Positions 8,405 through 16,154 of a DNA stretch of 49,520 nucleotides are shown in pieces. Origin of the DNA: Blautia sp. (GTDB taxonomy: Bacteria > Bacillota > Clostridia > Lachnospirales > Lachnospiraceae); assembly GCA_021772055.1 (NCBI GenBank), contig JAETNR010000032.1:1-49520 (forward strand). Reading direction: 5' to 3'. Position 1 is the stretch's first letter, and each line of letters opens with the position of its first letter. The translations under genes were made by a program, and so were the position numbers. The notes beneath the pieces were generated by a model. That model was not told where the DNA came from and did not search any database. It saw only the letters and a program-made list of their open reading frames with translations.

Positions 8405-9517
8405 TCAGTCTGCCCATCTCACAGAATGCAGAATTGGCTCTGTATAAACATGATTGGAAACGTCATCTGCAACAACTATCGCCGCATGACAAACCGTTTC
8501 ATCCTCACTCAAAAACATTACAAGTGTACCGGAGTCTTTCATATCCATGACTACACAGGGAATTTTATTGACGGTAATCATTCCGCATCCATCTTCCCCC
8601 AGTCCTTCCTGAATTAATTCCAGCATAGTATACCCGCTTGTTCTAAGTTCCTCCAGCTCCTCTGCGTCTAATTCTTTCAGGAATTCTTCCAGAGAGATAC
8701 CCATAGCAACAAAACTTGTACTTTCATCCTCTGAAGCTGCCATATACATATACTCATAATCTGCCACGTCTTCTTCTGTTACATTTAAAACATTCCAGTC
8801 TGATGGAAGATACACCTGATAGCCACCTTTCATGTCCACCCAGGTTCCCTCATATCCTGCCTGTGTCTCATCAAAATGGTATTCCAATAGTTCTGCCGTA
8901 TCTGTGGTTTCCGGGATTTCCGTTATCTCTGTATTAGCGGTATCTCCGACTTTTCCTAAAATAAGATTCTCTATATCGTTGATTTCTTCGGTAACACTGT
9001 CCTGTATAGCTTCGTCTGCTGCAGTAGCTTCCTGCGTACCAAGTATATAAGCATGCTCTTTTACAAAATCAATCTCTGCGCTCATCTGCTGAAATTCTTC
9101 CGCAATAGCGCTGTCTTCCATATAAGCCTGCGCATCTGTGGGGACTGTAAGGTAATAGTTAAAGACACTCTCCTCACTGAAGCCGATATAATAAAAATCC
9201 GGTAAATCCTGAAAATCGTGATTCACAGAATAGGACAGGGCAAAAAGCTTCCCACCGATGCTGCCATAATTTTCCATCCATTTTTCCCGGCTCGCCTTAT
9301 GATAGAAGATTGCAGAATTTCCTTCCACTTCAATACTGTATTTTCCCTTCCAGTCTGCAGGAAGTGTCACTGCCACTTCCTCAAAATAGTAGACGGAAGA
9401 GCCATCTGCCAGCAGATTATCCGTAAAATCCAATGGATTCTGCATGCTGTCTCCCGCATACACCGTGCTGCACATTACCATAATCCCTGCACATACAGCT
9501 AACATGAATCTTTTCAT
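8405..9517 (-). CDS. Exported two-domain protein, GTWV domain family
   Basis: A 370-aa protein with signal peptide (residues 1-21, ending in VYAGD). The N-terminal domain (about 40-175) begins VAVTLPADWKGKY and includes IFYHKAS and GGKLFALSY, a pattern I associate with uncharacterised exported proteins of Clostridia. An acidic/Thr-rich linker follows. The C-terminal domain (about 235-370) starts GYEGTWVDMKGGYQVYLP and matches the C-terminal half of the 5253-6482 product. No catalytic residues are identifiable. It precedes the M4 protease gene by 19 bp and follows the HTH regulator gene by 32 bp. Function unknown; inferred cell-surface or secreted. Confidence 0.75.
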   Translation of the reverse strand: MKRFMLAVCAGIMVMCSTVYAGDSMQNPLDFTDNLLADGSSVYYFEEVAVTLPADWKGKYSIEVEGNSAIFYHKASREKWMENYGSIGGKLFALSYSVNHDFQDLPDFYYIGFSEESVFNYYLTVPTDAQAYMEDSAIAEEFQQMSAEIDFVKEHAYILGTQEATAADEAIQDSVTEEINDIENLILGKVGDTANTEITEIPETTDTAELLEYHFDETQAGYEGTWVDMKGGYQVYLPSDWNVLNVTEEDVADYEYMYMAASEDESTSFVAMGISLEEFLKELDAEELEELRTSGYTMLELIQEGLGEDGCGMITVNKIPCVVMDMKDSGTLVMFLSEDETVCHAAIVVADDVSNHVYTEPILHSVRWAD

Positions 9518-9549
9518 ATGATACCTCCCTAATCTGTTTTATTTTTCTC

Positions 9550-11286
9550 TCATCCGTTATCCATAATAGGCAGCCTGACATTTTCCAATGCATACCTGAG
9601 TTTTGGATGATGGATCACAAAATGGATCGCAGGCGCCCTGTTCTTAGATACCATGCACCATTTTCCCTCATAGCAGGTGATTTGAATATTGCGAAAGCCT
9701 TTCACCTTTGTGAGTCTGAACTGATAATTTTCATGTTCCGTATCATAGAGTTCGGCTGCCTTCACACAAGCACAGTATTCTTCATAGGAAAGCAGGACAT
9801 CCTTTTCCAGAAAACATTCCGGCATGGATAGGAGCATCGGATGTCCCACATATTCTTTTTCGCTGATCAACGGCAGTTCATCTATCACCGTGCTGCGGCA
9901 GAGTATCTTTTCCATCCTGTTCCTCTGCATTTTCTGATAGTTCAGAAGCTTCTGCTGTTCGTTTTCCGTGACCTGGTTCCGTTTCAGGATCACTGACAGC
10001 AATTTTTCCGGTACAGTAAACAGCGGAGGAGCAGCCAGAATCCTCCTCTCTCTCTCCATACCTTCCGACTCCTCATCCAAAAAGTCCCACAATTCCTTTT
10101 TTCGTTCTTCGCGGTAGATATCCATCAAAGGTCTGGCCTTTTTCAGCAGAAACTCCATGTTTTTTCGGCAGACCGCCGCCTCTTCCCTGTTATTGGTCAG
10201 GTAATAATGTGCATGATCATGGTGTCCGGAAATACAGTTGCCGGTCATCGCAACTGTGCCGGAGGAATAGTGCAGATGGGAATACACCCTGTTCTGAATT
10301 CCTTTCAGATAATAGGGATGGATCTGTCCGGTCATATACAGCGGAATCCAGTTTTCCAGTCCCAGCATCATATCCTTCACAGGACGCTCAACATCATGGA
10401 CGATATGGATATGAAGCCCTTTTTTCAGCACCATTGCCAGTCCAAACATATATTTTTTTGAGAAATCCTCATCCGCCGCCATATCCTCCACCGGCATATC
10501 ACTGCACATATATAACGGCTCCATAGACTTTGCGAGCACCGTATTTTTCAAAAATTCAAGCTCTCCCTCGCGCATTTCCTTTAATCCGTAATAATGTTTG
10601 GAAATCGGAAGCTGAAACGGAACCTTTGGCACCTTCAATGTGTCAAAATGAATAGCTCTGATATAATGATTCAGGTCAAACTCGTCCATCTTTTTCAGAA
10701 AACCAGAAACATAATCCGGTTTTGCCAAAGTTCCGGAACACAACCAGCCCTTTAATTTTTCCAGATAATCTTCCTTTTCTTCCAGTTCCTTCTCGCCAAC
10801 GCCTATGATAGATGCAACGTTTTCCCGTCCTCTTTCATCCGAAAAATGGGAAATGATATAGCCGCATATTCCCTTCGCAAACGCCTCCGGATTTGATGGA
10901 ATTCTTCTTCCTGTACGAACTTTGGATATATAGGAAGCATCATAATGCAGGGACGCCGCCATTTTTGAAACATTAATGTCCAGTTCTCTTATCATCTGAT
11001 CCAGTTTTTCATGAAAAACAATTTCTGTATGTTCCTCCTGTACCAATGCTTCATATAATATCTGAAAGACCTCTCTTTTATTCAGATTCTGTATTCCTTT
11101 GTCTCTGGCCGTCCACACAATTCCTTCTGCCAGTTTCTTAAGCTGAATGCTGTCTTTAGATGGAACTCTCTCTCCTTTTCGATATCTGCTGATGACAGCC
11201 TCAGAAAGGCCGGAATTCTGCGCAAGCTCCTTTCCTGTGCATGAGAGTTCTTCTATATATTCGCTTAACTTTTCACAAAAAATCAT
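9550..11286 (-). CDS. DNA-binding protein with two N-terminal HTH segments and large C-terminal domain
   Basis: A ~578-aa soluble protein. The start at 11286 is preferred because GGTAGGTG lies just upstream and the preceding stop is at 11295; the frame is open to 11328. Two XRE/Cro-like helix-turn-helix segments occur in tandem. The first, near residues 13-45, includes GKELAQNSGLSEAVISRYRKG. The second, near 105-140, includes SKMAASLHYDASYISKVRTG. The remaining 400 residues have no family I recognise and include His-rich GHHDHAHYYL and many aromatic residues, perhaps a sensory domain. It lies within an operon of exported proteins, the only clearly cytoplasmic gene there, so it is probably the local regulator. 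Confidence 0.75.
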   Translation of the reverse strand: MIFCEKLSEYIEELSCTGKELAQNSGLSEAVISRYRKGERVPSKDSIQLKKLAEGIVWTARDKGIQNLNKREVFQILYEALVQEEHTEIVFHEKLDQMIRELDINVSKMAASLHYDASYISKVRTGRRIPSNPEAFAKGICGYIISHFSDERGRENVASIIGVGEKELEEKEDYLEKLKGWLCSGTLAKPDYVSGFLKKMDEFDLNHYIRAIHFDTLKVPKVPFQLPISKHYYGLKEMREGELEFLKNTVLAKSMEPLYMCSDMPVEDMAADEDFSKKYMFGLAMVLKKGLHIHIVHDVERPVKDMMLGLENWIPLYMTGQIHPYYLKGIQNRVYSHLHYSSGTVAMTGNCISGHHDHAHYYLTNNREEAAVCRKNMEFLLKKARPLMDIYREERKKELWDFLDEESEGMERERRILAAPPLFTVPEKLLSVILKRNQVTENEQQKLLNYQKMQRNRMEKILCRSTVIDELPLISEKEYVGHPMLLSMPECFLEKDVLLSYEEYCACVKAAELYDTEHENYQFRLTKVKGFRNIQITCYEGKWCMVSKNRAPAIHFVIHHPKLRYALENVRLPIMDNG

Positions 11287-11294
11287 ATTTTCAC

Positions 11295-11747
11295 CTACCC
11301 TGCCGTTTTCTGATACGCAATTTTCCAAAAATCAACAATACCCTCCAACTCATAAATGTAGAATTTGTCATTCTTTTTCCATTCCAGATTTGCATCATTA
11401 AGTTGGAGTTCAACCTTTTCTCCATCATCAAAAACAAAACTTATAGAGTTATACCGATCTGTTACACAAATATCCGTCTTTTCCCCTATACGGATATCCA
11501 TAAACGATTGTGCAGCCGCTTCTATCTCTCCTGTTTCTGTCAATTCTGCAATCTCCTGCCATCCGTTATCATCCCTCACTACACATATTTTGACGGGAAG
11601 CTCTTCTTTCATCCCTGCCAGCTTATCATTTCCTAACGCTTCATATAAAAAATCCCCCTTGTCAAAGCTTATATCATCTTCCTGTTTTCCAAGAGGATTT
11701 TGGCAAAACATCAAAGCGGCTATTATCAAAGTAACGACTATTTTCAT
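11295..11747 (-). CDS. Small exported protein, first gene of operon
   Basis: A 150-aa protein. Residues 1-20 are hydrophobic (VVTLIIAALMFC), a signal peptide or membrane anchor. The cysteine at the end does not sit in a good lipobox. The rest is an acidic, probably beta-rich domain (RYNSISFVFDDGEKVELQLND) of unknown family. It is preceded by an A/G-rich ribosome site and the promoter at 11801-11830. Its stop lies 8 bp before the double-HTH gene, so the two are probably translationally linked, and the product may signal to or be paired with that regulator. A diverged copy of its first ten codons and its promoter survives at 31042-31150. Confidence 0.7.
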   Translation of the reverse strand: MKIVVTLIIAALMFCQNPLGKQEDDISFDKGDFLYEALGNDKLAGMKEELPVKICVVRDDNGWQEIAELTETGEIEAAAQSFMDIRIGEKTDICVTDRYNSISFVFDDGEKVELQLNDANLEWKKNDKFYIYELEGIVDFWKIAYQKTAG

Positions 11748-11800
11748 CTTTCTTTCCTTTCCTGGTTATCTGTCATATCTATTTTAGTATTTCTATCCTT

Positions 11801-11830
11801 AGTATAATAGACAAACATAATTCTGTGCAA
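11801..11830 (-). promoter_or_regulatory. Promoter of the six-gene operon
   Basis: On the minus strand TTGCAC and TATACT are separated by 18 bp and lie about 55 bp before the first start codon. The -35 element abuts the terminator hairpin of the upstream regulator remnant. The same elements and the following ~45 bp are conserved in the relic at 31.1 kb, which supports real function. Confidence 0.65.
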
Positions 11831-11869
11831 AAATTGCCACATATGTCTATGACAAATGTGGCAATTTTT
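11829..11869 (-). terminator. Terminator hairpin after regulator remnant, overlapping promoter
   Basis: An inverted repeat of 14 bp per arm (11829-11842 with 11856-11869) is flanked by A- and T-runs, so it could work in both directions. It overlaps the stop of the broken regulator gene, and its far arm touches the -35 box of the operon promoter. Confidence 0.7.
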
Positions 11870-12336
11870 ATGTTTTCCAGATAATCTCCTGCCTGTCTCT
11901 GTATCCCCTGTATTCTCCTTCCGCCATATATCCGATTCCATATATATTCTGTATGTACCGCAATTTTCTGGTATCATCTCCCATCTTTTTTCGTATACGG
12001 TGGATATGCGCCATGATATTCATATCATCATGAAGGTATTCCTTTTCCCATACCGCTTCATAAAGTTCTTTGTAAGAAACCGCTCTGTTTAAATTCCAGA
12101 TAAGATAATTTAAGATTGCAAACTCCGTTCTCGTAAAAATACACTCTTTGTTATCCAACGATATTTTCCTGCTCTGTGGATTCACCAAAAAGTTTCTTCC
12201 AGAAATCCTAAGCTCCAAATCCGCTTTCCATTGAAATCGTCTCAAAAGTGCTTTTACACTTGCAATAATATCTTATAAGTAAATAATACAACCCCAATCG
12301 TTTTGAAAACAGTGTAATCGTTTTATGTATAACTAT
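11868..12336 (-). pseudogene. Orphan winged-helix regulator, broken copy 2
   Basis: The C-terminal 125 residues are an intact OmpR-type winged helix (FTRTEFAILNYL, DDMNIMAHIHRIRKKMGDD), almost identical in motif to the copies at 2808 and 36147. Upstream, the first ~20 codons of the same family are still readable (VIH..ITLFS.. LYYLLI). The start codon is ATA instead of ATG, and about 110 codons of receiver domain are missing. The deletion junction (LYYLLI to DIIASVKALLRR, near 12271) is out of frame. A TTG near 12245 could still give the bare DNA-binding domain, though no good ribosome site is visible. It lies directly upstream of the six-gene operon. Confidence 0.8.
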
Positions 12337-12354
12337 ACCTCCCAAAGTGATTCC

Positions 12355-13179
12355 TTAGAATTTCCCACCACCGCCTCCATGCCTTGTATCAGAGGACGAT
12401 TTATGGGTACTACTTCCAGAACTGTTATTTTTCGATTTTTCTGTACGGTCAACCTTATGATAGAGGAACAGATCCCTGCTTTCCGTCACATTCATGCTGC
12501 CTTCCCGCACATAGCTGCTTGCTGCCGCCTGGGCACGAACTGTCTTCAGCTGACCCTTCATGGAACCCACTACGATCTTTGCAACTCCAAAGCCAATCGC
12601 AAGGGAAATTGCGATCCAAATCGCAGACAATGGTTTCTTTGGCAGATCAGATTTGTCAAAGGGATCGCCATCTCTTGCCTGAGTCACGAATTGATTGCCA
12701 AACCGGACAAACGTGCGGAAAGCTTCTGCATAATTCCCAGCTGACAAATCATCACCCATCTGTTCCCCAATATATGTAATCCCGGCATCTGTAAAAGCCG
12801 TAATGCCATATCCGCAAGTTGAAATATGCCAGTCCCGCTCCTCCATACTGATCAGCAGCAGAGCGCCATCCTTATTACTTCCATAGCCAAACTCGCAGTA
12901 ATCGTACCAATCATCCGCGTAATCCTGAACGGTACAACCCTCCAGATTGTACACTGTCACAATGGCCATGTCAAATTTTAAATGCACGCTCATTTCGTCA
13001 AGTAGCTTTTGAAGCTCGCTGGTCTCTTCCTCTGTTAAAACGTCGGCAAGGTCCTGCAAACGATAATACTCATCCACAAATCCGTCCGTATCCTCTGCAC
13101 CACCAGTTGCAAAAGCCGGTACTGCCATGCTAAAGCAAAGAACGAGTAGCATTAAAATCATAGATATTCTCTTTTTCAT
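12355..13179 (-). CDS. TPM-domain membrane protein (YgcG/YdjH-like)
   Basis: The start at 13179 is chosen for a strong AAGGAGGG site; the frame is open to 13245. Of about 274 aa, residues 1-24 are a signal peptide (ending in AFATGG). A TPM domain follows (about 30-165: VDEYYRLQDLADVLTEEE, DMAIVTVYN, GALLLISMEERDWHIST). A transmembrane helix lies near 195-215, and the Ser/His-rich tail ends in HGGGGGKF, a frequent ending in this family. TPM proteins are membrane-anchored with an outward domain linked to membrane-protein quality control or stress. It is 13 bp after the zinc-ribbon gene and last in a ydjGHI-like cluster. Confidence 0.85.
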   Translation of the reverse strand: MKKRISMILMLLVLCFSMAVPAFATGGAEDTDGFVDEYYRLQDLADVLTEEETSELQKLLDEMSVHLKFDMAIVTVYNLEGCTVQDYADDWYDYCEFGYGSNKDGALLLISMEERDWHISTCGYGITAFTDAGITYIGEQMGDDLSAGNYAEAFRTFVRFGNQFVTQARDGDPFDKSDLPKKPLSAIWIAISLAIGFGVAKIVVGSMKGQLKTVRAQAAASSYVREGSMNVTESRDLFLYHKVDRTEKSKNNSSGSSTHKSSSDTRHGGGGGKF

Positions 13180-13192
13180 CTGTCTGCCCTCC

Positions 13193-14287
13193 TTATAAAA
13201 TGCCTGCAAAATGCAGCAGCCAGGCAATACCATAAGTCGCAGCACTGCATAAGACTGTAAGGCCTATAGTCCATTTCCGCGCTACGTTTTTATCGACGGG
13301 AAGATCGCCCACCAGCTTTCCTGTCTGGCCATTCATGGCAAAAGTATATTTTTGTCCATTCCATGTGGTATTCAGCAGCCACATCGGATAGAGCGCATAC
13401 TTTGCTTTTCCGCCGTGCAGCTTTACGCTGCTCGTTTCCGGAACCACACTCGTGTAACCCTGTATCGTAGAAGCAAAAGCCTCCTCCGCACTCCGTTTGA
13501 TTCGCTCATTGGCCCGCTCAATACTCTGCTCAGCGTCCACATCGTACTTATCCGCCAGATACCCCGCCAAATATGCCGTTTGGAAATCCACAGCATCGGA
13601 AAACCGGAATGGTTCAATAGACTCCATCAGGTCATCCGGCATTTTGGACGAGCCATCCACCGGGACTCGTTCAAAACCAACTACGCCGCCCCGGCTGACT
13701 GCAAAGAAACTGGTTTCCGTGTAATTATAATTGCTGTCGCTCCAAGTGCGGACACGGGTCGCTTTATAACGGATGTTTGCCTCTGCATCCGCATCAAACA
13801 GCCAGAAGGGAACATACACTCCCTTGATCTCATCAATGTGATTCTGATCCTTGAAAATTTTCGGAAGAAGCCGCTTGCCGCCATAATGCTTTTGAAGCGC
13901 TGCCTTTGCAGCCTTTTTATCCAACTTGAAGGGGATAATATAATCCGGTTTCAGAGTACCGGAAAATTGCCCCATCATGACCACCGGATTTCCGCAGAAG
14001 GGGCATGAAGTTGCAGCAGTATTTTCATCGCCAACAATCTCTCCGCCGCAGGACTTACACACAAAAGAGCGAAGTCCATCTGCTTCGCCTTCCTGCCATT
14101 CTCCACCGGCGGCTGTTTCCCAATTCATGTCATCTGTCTGACTGGAAGTGAGTTCGCTGTCATAGGCCGCCAGAGCTTCCATTTCAAATTCCGTATCACA
14201 AAATGGGCATTTCATTTTTTGTATCCCGCTGTCAAAGGCTATCGCGCCGCCGCAGCATGGGCATTTGTATTCCTGTAAAAGACTCAT
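13193..14287 (-). CDS. Zinc-ribbon membrane protein (YdjG-like, TFIIB-type ribbon)
   Basis: A 364-aa protein. Two N-terminal CxxC ribbons are visible (CPCCGGAIAFD with CPFCDTEFE, and CKSCGGEIVGD with CPFCGNPVV). A large domain follows (KPDYIIPFKLDKKAAK, GVYVPFWLFDADAEA, YPMWLLNTTWNGQKYTFAMNGQTGK) and one C-terminal transmembrane helix. This architecture matches the zinc-ribbon protein encoded next to TPM and SPFH proteins in B. subtilis ydjGHI. The substrate is unknown; a membrane-stress or membrane-protein handling complex is inferred. The gene looks visibly richer in G+C than the exported-protein operon to the left, as do its upstream neighbours. Confidence 0.85.
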   Translation of the reverse strand: MSLLQEYKCPCCGGAIAFDSGIQKMKCPFCDTEFEMEALAAYDSELTSSQTDDMNWETAAGGEWQEGEADGLRSFVCKSCGGEIVGDENTAATSCPFCGNPVVMMGQFSGTLKPDYIIPFKLDKKAAKAALQKHYGGKRLLPKIFKDQNHIDEIKGVYVPFWLFDADAEANIRYKATRVRTWSDSNYNYTETSFFAVSRGGVVGFERVPVDGSSKMPDDLMESIEPFRFSDAVDFQTAYLAGYLADKYDVDAEQSIERANERIKRSAEEAFASTIQGYTSVVPETSSVKLHGGKAKYALYPMWLLNTTWNGQKYTFAMNGQTGKLVGDLPVDKNVARKWTIGLTVLCSAATYGIAWLLHFAGIL

Positions 14288-14388
14288 GTGTCATTCCTCC
14301 CTGTTTCAGAAACGGCGACGGTACTTCCGCCATCCGCTTCTTCCAATTTGGTACCAACGTTGCCAAGGGCAGCCTCGGTCGGTTTGAG

Positions 14389-14423
14389 TGAAAACAGGGC
14401 GGCTGTGGCGCAGCAGCCCTGTT
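14389..14423 (-). terminator. Hairpin terminator within the ydj-like cluster
   Basis: A 13-bp stem with one mismatch (14393-14405 with 14411-14423, loop of 5) is followed on the minus strand by TTTTC. It separates the 14481-15005 gene from the zinc-ribbon gene in a ~190-bp gap with no other gene, so it may attenuate downstream expression. The T-run is short. Confidence 0.5.
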
Positions 14424-14480
14424 CATAAATGCTTTAAATGTGCCCGCGAGGGGCGCAATACACGAGAAGCTTTCTAAAAA

Positions 14481-15005
14481 TCAGCTAATGGATGAGGTAA
14501 CGGAGTAGAGCGAACCATCCGTGTTAAACACTGCCAGCAGAGAAGCGCCCTCGCTGCCCTCAAGATACCAAGTGTAGCGGTACTGGCCCCAACTCTCAAA
14601 ATGAGATCCATCTTCCTTCTGCAATATACAGGAGTCCAAGGAAAACTCCGTAGACTGGACGATTCCCGGCTGAAGATAAACAAGTTGGATATGATCATCC
14701 AACAACGGCTCACCATCCAGCCAAAGTATAATGCGATAGTCGCTATCCAGCTTTATGGTATAGTGCCCGTCCTCGCTTGACCAAGTGCCCATAATCACTT
14801 GAAGAAGCTTTTCATTATCGACGTATGTATGATCGCCGTCCAGTATATAGACGTCATCTGTTCCATCCGTGTAGTCCGGATTCATCATGCCGCCCTTATC
14901 CATGATCTGGTCAGCAACAAAGTGGCGAAACAGAAGAACCCCTGTCACTCCCAGAACCGTCAGAGCAAGCAGCGCAATCAAAAGCACAGTTAGAATCTTT
15001 TTCAT
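14481..15005 (-). CDS. Membrane-anchored hypothetical protein
   Basis: A 174-aa protein with an N-terminal hydrophobic helix (about residues 5-27: LTVLLIALLALTVLGVTGV), then an extracytoplasmic domain of about 145 residues. It contains VIMGTWSSEDGHYTIKLDSD and later YRYTWYLEGSEGASLLAVF, a beta-rich pattern resembling small lipocalin/calycin-like exported domains elsewhere in the window (18048-19088). No cysteine lipobox or enzyme motif is seen. It lies between zinc-ribbon genes in the ydj-like cluster, 56 bp after the preceding stop. Role unknown; inferred outward-facing partner of the membrane complex. Confidence 0.65.
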   Translation of the reverse strand: MKKILTVLLIALLALTVLGVTGVLLFRHFVADQIMDKGGMMNPDYTDGTDDVYILDGDHTYVDNEKLLQVIMGTWSSEDGHYTIKLDSDYRIILWLDGEPLLDDHIQLVYLQPGIVQSTEFSLDSCILQKEDGSHFESWGQYRYTWYLEGSEGASLLAVFNTDGSLYSVTSSIS

Positions 15006-15061
15006 ATCACGCCCTCTCTTCCAAAGAGGATTGCTGCATTCCGGCCTTCTCCTGCAAGGCT

Positions 15062-16132
15062 CTACGGTCTTTTTGCGCCACAGCTTTCACAGAATTTCCC
15101 CTGATTTGTCGCACCGCAGAAGGGGCAGTTCCAGCTTTGCGTGGCAGCGCTATTCTGTACGGATGCGCCGGCCGACATGGCCGCGTCGCTCGGCGAAGTA
15201 CCTTCGGCCATTGCAGCTGCAAACGCCAGATTTTTAAGGTTTGCCAGAAATTTTTCGTCCGAGAGTAGCGCGCCGCAGTGCTGGCAGGTGACGGTGCCGT
15301 TGTTCGGCCATTGGCAGGAGGAGCACGTCCATGTGCCATATTTAATGATATCAGCAACCGCTTTTTCCGCCGCGGGTGAGGAAGAAAGTCCGGGAATGAG
15401 TGCGGCAACTGAAAAGTCCCCCTGCGTGGGTGCGCCTGCCTGCTGTCCATTCACCTCACCGGTGCGGATACGGTCAACCAGGCTACAGATCTCGTCGCAC
15501 GCTTCCCTAAAGCCCCGGTAACAGGGATCATACAGAGGCTCTTCATGGCGATCCTGAAGAAAACTGCTGCCGGTCCACCTGATTGTCGTAGGCTGGAAAG
15601 GAATGTGTACACGGCTGTCATTCAGCTTGAATTTCATCTCATTAAAATATGGAGTGTTTACTGAGATAATAATGCTGAAGTCGTAGTCATACTCATATCG
15701 CGGCGGGTTATAGCTCCTGCGAACGCTTTTCCCTTCGCTATCCTTTGTTTCCACTTTCAGTTCGGTACGACTCTCGTCGATATCCGCTCGGCAGCCGGTA
15801 ATGGCCGAGAAGTCCAGCACATCGGAATTGTCGTCGGCCGGATTTTTTGCCCGTGTAACAGTAAACCACCGATGCGTCTCGTCCAGAAGCAGCTTCGTTC
15901 TCTCGCCGAAGGAGCGAGTGGCGCGAAACTGTGTGGCGCGTTCGCGGTTTGCCTCACGCCAGTCGAGCTGCTCCCTGATCTCCGACACCGTGCTGCTGCG
16001 CCGCTCACTGAACCATGGCGAGAGCTTTTTGGCGCAATCCTTACAGAGGTTGCCGTCTTCCAGCTTACGATTTCCCAATAAGCCGATTTTTTCTCCACAA
16101 ATATCACAGTATTTCTTATCAAATAGTCCCAT
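15062..16132 (-). CDS. DUF4428/zinc-ribbon protein
   Basis: A 356-aa protein. An N-terminal treble-clef-like segment (CDICGEKIG, then CKDCAKKLSPWF, residues 8-45) fits the DUF4428 type. A middle domain (about 95-215) contains YEYDYDFSIIISVNTPYF. Two C-terminal ribbons (CSSCQWPNNGTVTCQHCG and CPFCGATNQGKFCESCG) resemble those of the SPFH protein encoded just upstream. No membrane segment, so it is probably cytosolic and recruited to the SPFH assembly. Spacing is 22 bp after the SPFH gene. The exact function of this family is not known to me. Confidence 0.75.
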   Translation of the reverse strand: MGLFDKKYCDICGEKIGLLGNRKLEDGNLCKDCAKKLSPWFSERRSSTVSEIREQLDWREANRERATQFRATRSFGERTKLLLDETHRWFTVTRAKNPADDNSDVLDFSAITGCRADIDESRTELKVETKDSEGKSVRRSYNPPRYEYDYDFSIIISVNTPYFNEMKFKLNDSRVHIPFQPTTIRWTGSSFLQDRHEEPLYDPCYRGFREACDEICSLVDRIRTGEVNGQQAGAPTQGDFSVAALIPGLSSSPAAEKAVADIIKYGTWTCSSCQWPNNGTVTCQHCGALLSDEKFLANLKNLAFAAAMAEGTSPSDAAMSAGASVQNSAATQSWNCPFCGATNQGKFCESCGAKRP

Positions 16133-16154
16133 ATTAGCATTTCTCCTTTCCTGG

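Noticed and set aside
11295..11747. Lipoprotein call for the first operon gene
   Set aside because: The cysteine after the hydrophobic stretch is preceded by LMF, not a lipobox.
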